Assembly: GCA_002331385.1 (NCBI GenBank)
Contig: DCYB01000001.1
Coordinates: 434,001 to 498,000, forward strand
Direction of reading: 5' to 3'
DNA: 64,000 nucleotides
Origin: Comamonadaceae bacterium UBA2121
Lineage (GTDB): Bacteria; Pseudomonadota; Gammaproteobacteria; Burkholderiales; Burkholderiaceae_C
Part shown: positions 53,919-62,970 of the stretch, piece after piece
Position numbering within the stretch: position 1 is the first letter of the stretch
Layout of the letters: every line of letters begins with the position of its first letter
Translations under genes and position numbers: made by a program
The notes under the pieces: generated by a model
Database searches by the model: none
Told to the model about the DNA's origin: nothing
What the model saw: only the letters and a program-made list of their open reading frames with translations

Positions 53919-54938
53919 ATGACTCAGCCATCACTGTCTTCGCCCGCCCATGGCTGCATCACGGATGTGGCCGGGATTGAAGTGGGCCATTTCACCGACA
54001 CGCGCCGCCCGACCGGATGCACGGTGGTGATTGCGCGCGAAGGCGCGGTCGCTGGCGTGGATGTGCGTGGTGCCGCGCCGGGCACGCGCGAGACGGATTT
54101 GCTGGAGCCGTCGAATCTGGTGCAGCAGGTGCACGCCATCATGCTCTCGGGCGGCAGCGCGTTTGGCCTGGATTCTGCGACCGGCGCGGTGCGCTGGTTG
54201 GAAGAGCAAGGCATCGGGCTCGATGTAGGCGTGGGGCGCATTCCGCTCGTGCCAGCGGCGGTGTTGTTCGACCTGACGGTGGGCGACATGCGCATTCGCC
54301 CCGATGCTGCTGCGGGCTATGCGGCGTGCGCTGCTGCGTCGCGCAACGCCGTGGCGCAGGGCAATGTGGGGGCCGGAGCGGGTGCCGTGGTGGGCAAGCT
54401 GTTCGGCCTTGGCAACGCGATGAAGGGCGGCATCGGCAGCGCGAGCGTGCGTGTGGGCAAGGTGACGGTGGGCGCACTCATTGCGTGCAACGCGGTGGGC
54501 GATGTGGTGTCGCCCGACACCGGTTTGCCGCTGGCGGGTGCTCGCACAGATGACGGCATGCACTTGCGCGATTCGCGCCGCACCTTGCTGTCCGGCGAGG
54601 CCGCGCAGTCCATCATTGCGGGGGCGAACACCACCATCGGCGTGATCGCGACGGACGCTGTCATCACCAAGGTACAGGCGCGCCGATTGGCCGTCGTCAG
54701 CCACGACGGACTGGCACGCGCCATCAACCCGGTACACACCATGAGTGACGGCGACACGCTGTTTGCGCTGGGCACGGGCGCATCGGGCGAGAGCCCCGGC
54801 ATGCTGCTGCTCGCGACCATGGCGGCCGAGGCCGTGGCGCTGGCGACTGTGTGCGCCGTGCGTGCGGCGCGCAGCATCCGCTTGCCCGATGGCGCGCGGC
54901 TGCCGGGCCTGGCGGACTGGAAGGCGGGCGCAGCATGA
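53919..54938 (+). CDS. P1-family (DmpA/NylC-like) self-processing peptidase
   Basis: The 339-residue protein belongs to the N-terminal-nucleophile amidohydrolases that include DmpA aminopeptidase and the nylon-oligomer hydrolase NylC. Family segments are MLSGGSAFGLDSATGAVRWLEE, GAGAGAVVGKLFG and AGANTTIGVIATDA. In NylC cleavage occurs between Asn and Thr of that last motif (here Asn237-Thr238), producing the active subunits. There is no signal peptide. ATG 53919 gives the usual start. It is coupled to the TAXI gene by ATGA. The natural substrate is unknown. Confidence 0.88.
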   Translation: MTQPSLSSPAHGCITDVAGIEVGHFTDTRRPTGCTVVIAREGAVAGVDVRGAAPGTRETDLLEPSNLVQQVHAIMLSGGSAFGLDSATGAVRWLEEQGIGLDVGVGRIPLVPAAVLFDLTVGDMRIRPDAAAGYAACAAASRNAVAQGNVGAGAGAVVGKLFGLGNAMKGGIGSASVRVGKVTVGALIACNAVGDVVSPDTGLPLAGARTDDGMHLRDSRRTLLSGEAAQSIIAGANTTIGVIATDAVITKVQARRLAVVSHDGLARAINPVHTMSDGDTLFALGTGASGESPGMLLLATMAAEAVALATVCAVRAARSIRLPDGARLPGLADWKAGAA

Positions 54939-56308
54939 CGGTCGGACAGATGTCGCGCGGTTTGCGCAATTTGCTGTTGTCGATTCGCGACCTGATGCTG
55001 TCGGCGGGCCCGTTGGCGCTGCTCGGCGTAGGTCTGGTGGTGGCTGCGTTCTGGTGGCTCAACCCGACGCCGCCCAAGTCCGTGGTGCTGGCCACCGGGC
55101 CACAGCAAAGCGCCTATGCAGAGTTTGGCAAGCGTTACCACGAGGCGCTGACCAAGGACGGCATCGACGTGAAGCTGCTGGACAGCGAGGGCTCTTCCGC
55201 CAACCTGCAATTGCTGCGCGAGGGCAAGGCGGACCTGGCGTTCGTGCAAGGCGGCACGGGCGAGCTGAAGCCGGAAGATCGCGATGAACTGGTATCGCTT
55301 GGCAGCTTGTTTGTGGAGCCGATCTGGTTGTTCTATCGCGAAGAAGCGGCCAAGCGTGTGGTGCGCTCAGGCCACCTCAACGGCCTGCACCAACTGCGTG
55401 GTTTGCGCGTGAACGTGGGCACCGAAGGCAGCGGCTTGCCACAACTGATGGCCAAGCTGCTGGAGGCCAACAACATCGAGGCGGGCGAGCTCACGCTCAG
55501 CGATCTGTCGCAGACGCCGGCCACGGTGGCATTTCTGGACGGCAAGCTCGATGCGCTGGTGTTTGCCTCGGCCCCTGAGTCGCTGATGGTGCAGATGCTG
55601 CTGCAAACGCCCGGCGTTCAACTCATGAGCTTTGCCCAGAACGAAGCGTATAGCCGCCGGTTTCCGTTCCTCACGCCGGTCACGCTGCCGCGTGGCGTGG
55701 TGGATCTGGCACGCAATATTCCGCCGCGCGACGTGCGGCTGGTGGCGTCGACCACGTCGCTGCTGGCGCGTGAAGGAACGCACCCCGCCCTGCTCCAATT
55801 GTTTGCGCAGAACGCGCAGGCGTTGCATGGATCGGCGGGCTGGTTCAACCGTGCGCGCGAGTTCCCAAGCACCTTGCATGCGGAGCTGCCGATTGCACAA
55901 GAGGCTGATCGCGCCATCAACGAGCCCGCGCCTGCGATGCAGCGCTACATGCCCTTCTGGGCGGCCAATCTGGTGGAGCGCATGTGGCTGATTCTGGGTA
56001 TCCTGATTGCGTTCATGCTTCCGCTGTCGCGCATCGTGCCGCCGCTCTATCAGTTCCGCGTGCGCTCGCGTGTGTTCCGCTGGTACGGCAAGCTGCGCGA
56101 GATCGAAGACGAAATGGAGCAGGGCTCACCCGACCCGACGGAGTTGCGCACGCAGCTCGACCGACTGGAAGCGCAGGTGGAAAAGGTGAGCGTGCCGCTG
56201 TCCTACGCCGATGAGCTGTACGCGCTGCGCAATCACATCCAACTGGTGCGCACCAAGCTGGCGAACATGAAGCGCACGACTGCCACGGCGGCAACAGAGA
56301 GCGCTTGA
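54935..56308 (+). CDS. Membrane-anchored TAXI-family (TRAP-type) solute-binding protein
   Basis: The 457-residue protein has an N-terminal membrane helix (about 22-45) and a TAXI binding domain (about 48-345; VVLATGPQQSAYAEFGKRYHEAL, GLRVNVGTEGSGLPQLMAKLLEA). A second membrane helix (about 365-390) and a cytoplasmic coiled coil (about 400-450) follow. Ordinary TAXI proteins are soluble and work with a fused TRAP permease; none is encoded here. The two anchors and the tail suggest a sensor or an orphan receptor. Confidence 0.82.
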   Translation: MTVGQMSRGLRNLLLSIRDLMLSAGPLALLGVGLVVAAFWWLNPTPPKSVVLATGPQQSAYAEFGKRYHEALTKDGIDVKLLDSEGSSANLQLLREGKADLAFVQGGTGELKPEDRDELVSLGSLFVEPIWLFYREEAAKRVVRSGHLNGLHQLRGLRVNVGTEGSGLPQLMAKLLEANNIEAGELTLSDLSQTPATVAFLDGKLDALVFASAPESLMVQMLLQTPGVQLMSFAQNEAYSRRFPFLTPVTLPRGVVDLARNIPPRDVRLVASTTSLLAREGTHPALLQLFAQNAQALHGSAGWFNRAREFPSTLHAELPIAQEADRAINEPAPAMQRYMPFWAANLVERMWLILGILIAFMLPLSRIVPPLYQFRVRSRVFRWYGKLREIEDEMEQGSPDPTELRTQLDRLEAQVEKVSVPLSYADELYALRNHIQLVRTKLANMKRTTATAATESA

Positions 56309-56320
56309 GCCACTCGCCGA

Positions 56321-58504
56321 TCAGGCCGTGGCGATCTTGCGCCACTGGCCCTGGGTGCTCAACTTGTCGAGCATGCGGCGCGTCATCGATTGCGTGCTCG
56401 CATCCTCCGCCGTGAACAGGAACAGCGACTGATTGGCGCTGCACCACGTGAGTTGCGTGCGCACTTCGCGCTGGCCGGTGGTGAGGATGAACCAGTCGCC
56501 CACGGCATAGGTCGCCTGTCCGCGCTCCACACTCTCGCGCTGCGGCGCGACGTCTACGGGCACAGGAATGGCCTCGACGACCTCAGCCACCTCGGGCTCT
56601 GGCACCGATTCCTGCACGGCGACAAGTTCTGGCTCGTCCAGCAGGATGTCGACTTCGCCGTTGAACGGCTCCTCCTCCATATCCCCGGATGGCGACAGCG
56701 CAGCACGCTGGGCCAGCGCATGCTGTAGGCCAGCCACACGTTGCACGATCACGAGAATGTCCTCCTCAGGATGTTCAATGCGAAAGAGCCCATCGCGCAG
56801 CGTGCTGAGCATGCCCTCCATCAGTGGCATCAGCTCGCGCGCCTGCTCCGCACTGTGCGTGGACTGTGCGCAGGCCAGCAGCGGCGGCACGATGGCAAGA
56901 AAACGCGCGTCATCGCCGTGCTGCGCCACCACGCGCGCCCACGGCCCGAGCAGGAACTCGCGGATGGCGACGGGCGCATGGTGCGCGTCCGCCAGCTTGC
57001 CAAAGCGGCGGGCAATGTCCCGGAATTCGCTGTGCGCGGATGCGGGCGCTTCATCGTGCACGACCGCGTCCGGTTCCGGCTCGGATGTGGCGCGTGGCGA
57101 CTGCGCCATCCACGCGCTTTCCAGCGTGGACAACACCTTGTCAAAGTGGCGGCCCTGCACGCCATGGGTCGTGGTCAGATGCAGCACGGCGGCGTTCACC
57201 AGTTGCATGTAGCGCGAGAATCCGCCGGATTTTTCGTCCTTGAACTGCAGGCTGCGCTGCGTGAGCTCGTCCAGAAACCGCCGCGCCGGATGCTGGTCGT
57301 CCGAGAAGAACGTCGTATCCGTCGCCACCAGTGCCCCCAACACCGGCTCCAGCCGCGCAACCGCGCTGCGCACGCCATTGGGCAGGCGCTGGTCTTGCGC
57401 GATGTGCTGCATCATGCGCCCCAGCACGACGCCGCCCTGCCCCAGCGGTGCTGGCACCGACGGCGTGGCTGCCCAGTTCGTCATGGGGACCGTGGCCGCA
57501 CCCGCGCCCACACCGTCCATGGGCGCGACTTGCGAGAGTTGGCTGAGCAAGTGCTCCAGTTGCTGCACATCGTCCATCGCCTGCGCGTATTGCGAGGTGC
57601 CCGGCGCGGGTGCGGCCCCGGCACGCTGCGGCATGCCATACACCGAAGGCGGCACCAGTGCGTTGCCCGCGCCGCCCAAATGCGCTGCGCTGGTTCCGAG
57701 CATCTGGCGCAGCAGCTCGACGGTGAGCAGGCCTTCCGCCTGGGGGTCCATTGCGTGATCGCGCCCGATCGGTGCGGCATCGGTGGGCTGCCCGTAGCGC
57801 GACGCATTCGTGGCACCGACACCGTTGGCCGTTCCGCGCGAGCGCGCATTCACGGGCACCACCATGTAGCCCACGGGCGTGATGCCATGGTCGCGCAGCC
57901 GTTGGGTGACACGCTGGTACGTGCCAACGAGTTGCGTGCCCAGCAGCTCGCGCATGCGCTCCATCCAGATCTGGCGCGTGGGCGCATCCACCTGGCTCTC
58001 GTCCATGGCGCGCTGCAAGGCGCGGATGTAGTTCTCCGGGCGCAGCGGATTGCGCTCCGGTTGCACGTTGGGCAGGCCCTGGGCGGCGCTGATGAGGGTG
58101 TTCAGCTCCGTCAACGCCGCATCGGTGGCGTGCGTGGCGATCTGGCGCGCACGCGCCAGTTCGACCTGTTCGGAGACGGCGTTGTCATCGACCAGCGACA
58201 GCTCGCCAAAATCGATTCCGCTATCCACCAAAGGCGCTGCGGGCCGCTCGGGCGTGGCGTCCAGGAAGGTTTCCTGCAACGCCATCGGATAGCTTCTGAG
58301 CAGTGCGGACTCCTGGGCGTCCAGCGCACGCAAAGCCTCTTCCAGACGATGGCGCTCCTGAATGCCCTTGGCCTTCTCACCCGCCTCCACCAGATGCAGG
58401 CGCGTGCTCTGGATCAACTGCCCCATGATGGTCTCGCCATCCTGCACGGCACTGGCAACACAGGCGCGAAAAACCGCCGAAGATTGAGGCACAGGCAATG
58501 ACAT
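56321..58504 (-). CDS. DUF1631-family protein
   Basis: The 727-residue protein matches the DUF1631 family of Burkholderiales and related bacteria, whose role is unsettled. It is largely helical. There is a Pro/Ala/Gln-rich middle (about 220-330) and an acidic linker with EVDILLDEPELVAVQESVPEPEV. The C-terminal beta domain (about 665-727) has YAVGDWFILTTGQREVRTQLTWCSANQSLFLFTAED, which resembles a small PilZ-like or OB-type domain. No signal peptide or membrane helix is seen. The A/T-rich DNA upstream (58505-58640) likely holds its promoter. Confidence 0.8.
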   Translation of the reverse strand: MSLPVPQSSAVFRACVASAVQDGETIMGQLIQSTRLHLVEAGEKAKGIQERHRLEEALRALDAQESALLRSYPMALQETFLDATPERPAAPLVDSGIDFGELSLVDDNAVSEQVELARARQIATHATDAALTELNTLISAAQGLPNVQPERNPLRPENYIRALQRAMDESQVDAPTRQIWMERMRELLGTQLVGTYQRVTQRLRDHGITPVGYMVVPVNARSRGTANGVGATNASRYGQPTDAAPIGRDHAMDPQAEGLLTVELLRQMLGTSAAHLGGAGNALVPPSVYGMPQRAGAAPAPGTSQYAQAMDDVQQLEHLLSQLSQVAPMDGVGAGAATVPMTNWAATPSVPAPLGQGGVVLGRMMQHIAQDQRLPNGVRSAVARLEPVLGALVATDTTFFSDDQHPARRFLDELTQRSLQFKDEKSGGFSRYMQLVNAAVLHLTTTHGVQGRHFDKVLSTLESAWMAQSPRATSEPEPDAVVHDEAPASAHSEFRDIARRFGKLADAHHAPVAIREFLLGPWARVVAQHGDDARFLAIVPPLLACAQSTHSAEQARELMPLMEGMLSTLRDGLFRIEHPEEDILVIVQRVAGLQHALAQRAALSPSGDMEEEPFNGEVDILLDEPELVAVQESVPEPEVAEVVEAIPVPVDVAPQRESVERGQATYAVGDWFILTTGQREVRTQLTWCSANQSLFLFTAEDASTQSMTRRMLDKLSTQGQWRKIATA

Positions 58505-58664
58505 GGACCAATATAGATGGCAAACAACTGTTAAAAGTTATAAGCGAATGCTACTACTGGTGAGTGTCTGTTCTTTAAGGTTTTGCCTAATGGAAACGAG
58601 TTTTTTTGATATTTTCTAAAAAACTGTTTCAGAAACAGGGCGCCTCCCTCTCCGGTTCAAGGCA

Positions 58665-58701
58665 CAAAAAAGCCGGACGGAAGTGTATTCCAGTCCGGCT
58701 T
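58665..58701 (-). terminator. Rho-independent terminator of ettA
   Basis: On the minus strand a perfect 9-bp stem (arms 58693-58701 and 58670-58678, AAGCCGGAC/GTCCGGCTT) with a 14-base loop is followed by TTTTTT (58665-58670). It lies about 55 bases past the ettA stop. A shorter symmetric element (CTGTTTCTGAAACAG, 58624-58638) further on may add to termination. Confidence 0.8.
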
Positions 58702-58754
58702 GTTGCATGAGCGCCACGCCTAATAAACGGCATGCCCCTCAAGAGTCAAGGTAA

Positions 58755-60416
58755 TTACTTGAGCGCCTTGTAGCGCATGCGCTTGGGCTTGGCGCCCTCT
58801 TCGCCCAGACGCTTCTTCTTGTCGGCTTCATATTCCTGGTAGTTGCCGTCGAAGAACACCCACTGCGAATCACCTTCTGCCGCCAGGATGTGCGTAGCGA
58901 TGCGGTCGAGGAACCAGCGGTCGTGGCTGATGACCAGCACGGTGCCGGCGTATTCCAGCAGCGCATCTTCCAGCGCGCGCAGCGTTTCCACGTCCAGGTC
59001 GTTCGACGGCTCATCCAGCAGCAGCACGTTGCCGCCCTGGATCAGCGTCTTGGCCAAGTGAAGGCGACCGCGCTCACCACCGGAGAGGTTGCCGACCTTC
59101 TTTTGCTGGTCCTGACCGTTGAAGTTGAAGCGGCCCGCGTATGCGCGCGATGCCATCTGGAACTTGCCCACGTTGATGATGTCGAGGCCGCCGGAGATGT
59201 CTTCCCACACGGTCTTCTCGTCGGACAGCGCGTCGCGCGACTGGTCCACGTAAGCCATCTTCACGGTCTGGCCGATGACGACCTTGCCGGAATCGGGCTG
59301 CTCCCGGCCTGCGATGAGCTTGAACAGCGTGGACTTACCCGCACCGTTCGGGCCGATGATGCCGACGATGGCACCCGCCGGAATGTTCATCGACAGGTTG
59401 TCGATCAGCATGCGGTCGCCGAAGGACTTCGAGACGTTGTGGAACTCGATGACTTGCGCGCCCAGACGCTCGGCCACAGGAATGAAGATTTCCTGTGTTT
59501 CGTTGCGCTGCTGGTATTCGTAATCGCTCAGTTCCTCGAAGCGGGCAATACGCGCCTTGGACTTGGCCTGACGGCCCTTGGCGTTCTGGCGCACCCACTC
59601 CAGTTCCTTCTTCAGGGCCTTGGCGCGGGCTTCCTCGCCCTTTTGTTCGGCTTCCAGGCGGTTGCCCTTTTGCACCAACCAGTCGGAATAGTTGCCCTTG
59701 TACGGAATGCCGTGACCCCGGTCGAGTTCCAGAATCCACTCGGCTGCGTTGTCCAGGAAGTAGCGATCGTGGGTGATGGCCACCACGGTGCCGGTAAAGC
59801 GGTGCAGGAACTGCTCCAGCCAGTCCACCGATTCGGCATCCAGGTGGTTGGTCGGCTCGTCCAGCAGCAGCATGTCGGGCTTGGACAGCAGCAGTTGGCA
59901 CAGCGCCACGCGGCGCTTTTCACCACCGGAGAGCTTGCCGATCACGGCATCCCATGGCGGCAGGCGCAGCGCGTCGGCAGCGATTTCGATCTGGTGCTCC
60001 GAGTCGGTACCGGCAGCAGCAATGATCGCTTCCAACTGACCTTGCTCGGCCGCCAGGGCGTCGAAATCGGCGTCAGGCTCCGCATAGGCGGCATACACCT
60101 CTTCCAGACGGGCGCGGGCGTTGTTCACCTCGGCCATCGCTTCGTCGATGGCCTGACGCACGGTGTGGTCGGGGTTCAGCTTAGGCTCCTGCGGCAGATA
60201 GCCGATCGACAGGCCGGGCATGGGAATCGCTTCGCCTTCGATTTCCTTGTCCACGCCAGCCATGATCTTGAGCAGCGATGACTTGCCCGAGCCGTTCAGG
60301 CCCAGCACGCCAATCTTGGCTCCGGGGAAGAAGCTGAGAGAAATGTCCTTCAAGATCTGTCGCTTCGGCGGCACGGTCTTGGAGACACGGTTCATCGAGA
60401 AAACGTATTGAGCCAT
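58755..60416 (-). CDS. ettA: Energy-dependent translational throttle protein EttA
   Basis: The 553-residue ABC-F ATPase binds the ribosomal E site and gates the first elongation step according to ATP level. There are two ABC domains: Walker A GLNGSGKSSLL (about 39) and GPNGAGKSTLF (about 355), with signatures LSGGEKRRVALCQLL and LSGGERGRLHLAKTL. The inserted arm and the long P-site linker (about 250-310, with KGNRLEAEQKGEEARAKALKKELEW) are present, and the length equals the E. coli protein. ATG 60416 follows an A/T-rich leader. Confidence 0.96.
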   Translation of the reverse strand: MAQYVFSMNRVSKTVPPKRQILKDISLSFFPGAKIGVLGLNGSGKSSLLKIMAGVDKEIEGEAIPMPGLSIGYLPQEPKLNPDHTVRQAIDEAMAEVNNARARLEEVYAAYAEPDADFDALAAEQGQLEAIIAAAGTDSEHQIEIAADALRLPPWDAVIGKLSGGEKRRVALCQLLLSKPDMLLLDEPTNHLDAESVDWLEQFLHRFTGTVVAITHDRYFLDNAAEWILELDRGHGIPYKGNYSDWLVQKGNRLEAEQKGEEARAKALKKELEWVRQNAKGRQAKSKARIARFEELSDYEYQQRNETQEIFIPVAERLGAQVIEFHNVSKSFGDRMLIDNLSMNIPAGAIVGIIGPNGAGKSTLFKLIAGREQPDSGKVVIGQTVKMAYVDQSRDALSDEKTVWEDISGGLDIINVGKFQMASRAYAGRFNFNGQDQQKKVGNLSGGERGRLHLAKTLIQGGNVLLLDEPSNDLDVETLRALEDALLEYAGTVLVISHDRWFLDRIATHILAAEGDSQWVFFDGNYQEYEADKKKRLGEEGAKPKRMRYKALK

Positions 60417-60676
60417 GAAATATTTGTTCAGTTATCAGAAAAAAAGCGCCATAATTTCGCGCATAACCCCGGATTATCGGTCCATGAGACAATATCCGTC
60501 GTCAGAGGTACCAGTTTGCCCCTGACATCAGCACCACAGCTGGGGACAAGGGAAGCATTTTCCACGCTCCCACACCTGTAACCATATCCGCCTTTTGAAC
60601 TGGCCAGTCGACCCGTACAGTCACTGGAACGGGCTGATACCCAGCGCCCCGGATGGGCGCACTTTCCAAAAAATAA
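60417..60676. other. Divergent gap between ettA and rhlE
   Basis: No gene is seen. This region must hold the promoters of both divergent genes and probably a leader of more than 100 nt for rhlE. A weakly biased A/T patch lies at 60417-60465 on the ettA side. No consensus promoter could be fixed. Confidence 0.35.
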
Positions 60677-62596
60677 ATGACTTTTGACGAATTAGAGCTG
60701 GACCCTGCCATCCTGCAGGCCGTGCAAGAACAGGGCTATACCAACCCTACCCCCATTCAGGAACAAGCCATTCCGGCAGTTCTTACAGGCAAAGACCTGC
60801 TGGCAGGTGCCCAAACCGGCACCGGCAAGACAGCAGCGTTCACGTTGCCGATGCTGACCCGCCTTGCCAAGGGTACCGCACCCGTGAATAAATTTGGCAC
60901 CAAGGGTATTCGCGCTCTAGTGCTCACGCCCACGCGCGAGTTGGCTGCGCAGGTGGAAGAGTCCGTGCGCGCCTATGGCAAGCACCTCAAGCTGAAGTCC
61001 TGCGTGATCTTCGGCGGCGTGGGCATGAACCCGCAAATCGACCGCATCAAGCGCGGCGTGGACGTGCTCGTGGCCACACCGGGTCGCCTGCTCGATCTGG
61101 AGCAGCAAGGCTTCCTGGACCTGTCCACGGTGGAAATCCTCGTGCTCGACGAAGCAGACCGCATGCTGGACATGGGCTTCATCCACGATGTGAAGAAGGT
61201 GCTCAAGCTGGTTCCAAAGGAAAAGCAGAGCCTGCTGTTCTCGGCCACCTTCAGTGACGAAATCCGCGAACTGGCCAACGGACTGCTGCGCGATCCGCTG
61301 TCCATTCAGGTCACTCCGCGCAACACCACGGTGCAGCGCATCAGCCAGGTGATCCACCCCGTGGGCCGCGCGCGCAAGAAGGAAGTGCTGCTGCACATCA
61401 TCAAGGAAAACAACTGGAGCCAGGTGCTGGTGTTCACACGCACCAAGTTCGGCGCCAACAACGTGGCCGACTACCTGACCAAGAACGGCGTCAGCGCCAT
61501 GGCGCTGCACGGCAACAAGAGCCAGAGCGCACGCACGCAGGCGCTGGGCGGCTTCAAGAGCGGTGAAATCCGCGCGCTCGTGGCCACCGACATCGCGGCC
61601 CGCGGCATCGACATCGATGACCTGCCGCACGTGGTGAACTACGAAATCCCGAACGTCTCCGAAGACTACGTGCACCGTATCGGCCGCACGGGCCGCGCCG
61701 GTCGTGAAGGCCACGCCGTAAGCCTCGTGTGCATGGACGAAGAAGGCTTCATGATGGAAATCGAGCGCTTTACCAAGCAGGAGATTCCGGTCCAGGTGCT
61801 GGAAGGCTTCGGCCCCGCCCCCGACGAGACGGCCGAACCCATCGCCATGGGCCGCCAGACGATCTGGGGCGGCGCAGGCAAGGCGCCCGGTCGCGACGTG
61901 ATGCAGGCGGCAGCCAAGGCCGCACGCCAGGAAATGATGGAGCGCATCCGCGCCAACAAGGCCGCGTCGGGCGATACGCGCGGCAAGCGCGGCGCTGGCG
62001 GTGGTCAGCGCGGTGCGCGCAATGCTGCCAATGGCGTGTCTGGCGACTTCGGCCAGGCCGCTGTATTCGACCAGCAGCAGGCTCCGCGTGCAGAACGCCA
62101 GCCACGCAATGACCGCAATGGCGAACGGAATGCCGAGCGCAATGGCAATGGTCAGCGCCACAACGCCCAGGGCCACACCGGCCCGCGCGACGACAACCGC
62201 AAGGGCCCACGCCGCGGCCCCGGCCAGCAACTGCAGAACAACGGCAACCGCCGTCGTCAGGGCGGTGGCGAAGGCTTCGCGGGCAGCAACGGTGGCAATG
62301 CCGGCGGCAATGGTGGTGGTCGTCGCTTTGATGACAGCCAGCCGCGCGGCGAGAACGCCCACCTGGGCACCCAACTCGGCCACCTCGGCGGCGGTGCACG
62401 CCATGGCCGTGGCGCTGGTCAATCGCAGCCCGACCCGATGCGCACCAGCGTGGACAGCATGGCCGATCGCGGCCGCCGTGGCGGTGGTTTCCGTGGTGGC
62501 TTTGGTGGCGGCGCTGGCGGCGGCGGCAATCGCGGCGGATTTGGCGGTGGCGGTGGTGGCAATCGCGGCGGCCGATTCGGCGGCTCTGGTCGCTGA
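60677..62596 (+). CDS. rhlE: DEAD-box RNA helicase RhlE-like with Gly/Asn/Arg-rich tail
   Basis: The 639-residue helicase remodels RNA, typically in ribosome assembly and cold adaptation. The Q motif (GYTNPTPIQEQAI), motif I AQTGTGKT, DEAD in VLDEADRMLDMGF, SAT and HRIGRTGRAGR are intact across residues 1-375. After about residue 420 comes a low-complexity tail of more than 200 residues. It is rich in Asn/Arg/Gly (RNDRNGERNAERNGNG) and ends in Gly-Gly-Asn-Arg-Gly-Gly repeats, which likely bind RNA and may drive condensate formation. Confidence 0.94.
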   Translation: MTFDELELDPAILQAVQEQGYTNPTPIQEQAIPAVLTGKDLLAGAQTGTGKTAAFTLPMLTRLAKGTAPVNKFGTKGIRALVLTPTRELAAQVEESVRAYGKHLKLKSCVIFGGVGMNPQIDRIKRGVDVLVATPGRLLDLEQQGFLDLSTVEILVLDEADRMLDMGFIHDVKKVLKLVPKEKQSLLFSATFSDEIRELANGLLRDPLSIQVTPRNTTVQRISQVIHPVGRARKKEVLLHIIKENNWSQVLVFTRTKFGANNVADYLTKNGVSAMALHGNKSQSARTQALGGFKSGEIRALVATDIAARGIDIDDLPHVVNYEIPNVSEDYVHRIGRTGRAGREGHAVSLVCMDEEGFMMEIERFTKQEIPVQVLEGFGPAPDETAEPIAMGRQTIWGGAGKAPGRDVMQAAAKAARQEMMERIRANKAASGDTRGKRGAGGGQRGARNAANGVSGDFGQAAVFDQQQAPRAERQPRNDRNGERNAERNGNGQRHNAQGHTGPRDDNRKGPRRGPGQQLQNNGNRRRQGGGEGFAGSNGGNAGGNGGGRRFDDSQPRGENAHLGTQLGHLGGGARHGRGAGQSQPDPMRTSVDSMADRGRRGGGFRGGFGGGAGGGGNRGGFGGGGGGNRGGRFGGSGR

Positions 62597-62625
62597 ATAA
62601 GCCCACACCCCGCAGCACAATGCAC

Positions 62626-62654
62626 AACCCGGCGCCTGGCGTCGGGTTTTTTTT
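62626..62654 (+). terminator. Rho-independent terminator of rhlE
   Basis: AACCCGGCGCCTGGCGTCGGGTT forms a stem (CCCG-CGC paired with GCG-CGGG, one mismatch) followed by a run of eight or nine T. It lies about 30 bases after the rhlE stop. Confidence 0.8.
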
Positions 62655-62970
62655 CGTCGAATCCTCGCAAACCTTTGTCAACGCACAGAAACGCAAGGCG
62701 CTGTCCTGCCCGCCTTCGACCAATACGCGACAAGAATCACCCCATTCTTGTACGAATTTGCCGCGACTTGCACGGTGCAACCCCGTTTCCCCTAGGGATC
62801 GCCATGGGTGGCGGGGTAACATCACTGTCGATTTTCATGAGTTACGAGGCCCCAAGATCCTCTCAGCCCCTATGACGAAGAACACCGACAACACGCTCCT
62901 CCAGACAGCCGCCGCAGATCACCTCTGTGTTGCTACGCGAGAGCGCGCTCCAACTGGACATCGCGGCGGA
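62655..62970. other. Intergenic region upstream of the carboxypeptidase gene
   Basis: No second gene is seen. A near-perfect palindrome TTGCACGGTGCAA (62768-62780) could be an operator. An in-frame ATG at 62872 could extend the next gene by 33 codons, but it has no ribosome site. Confidence 0.35.
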
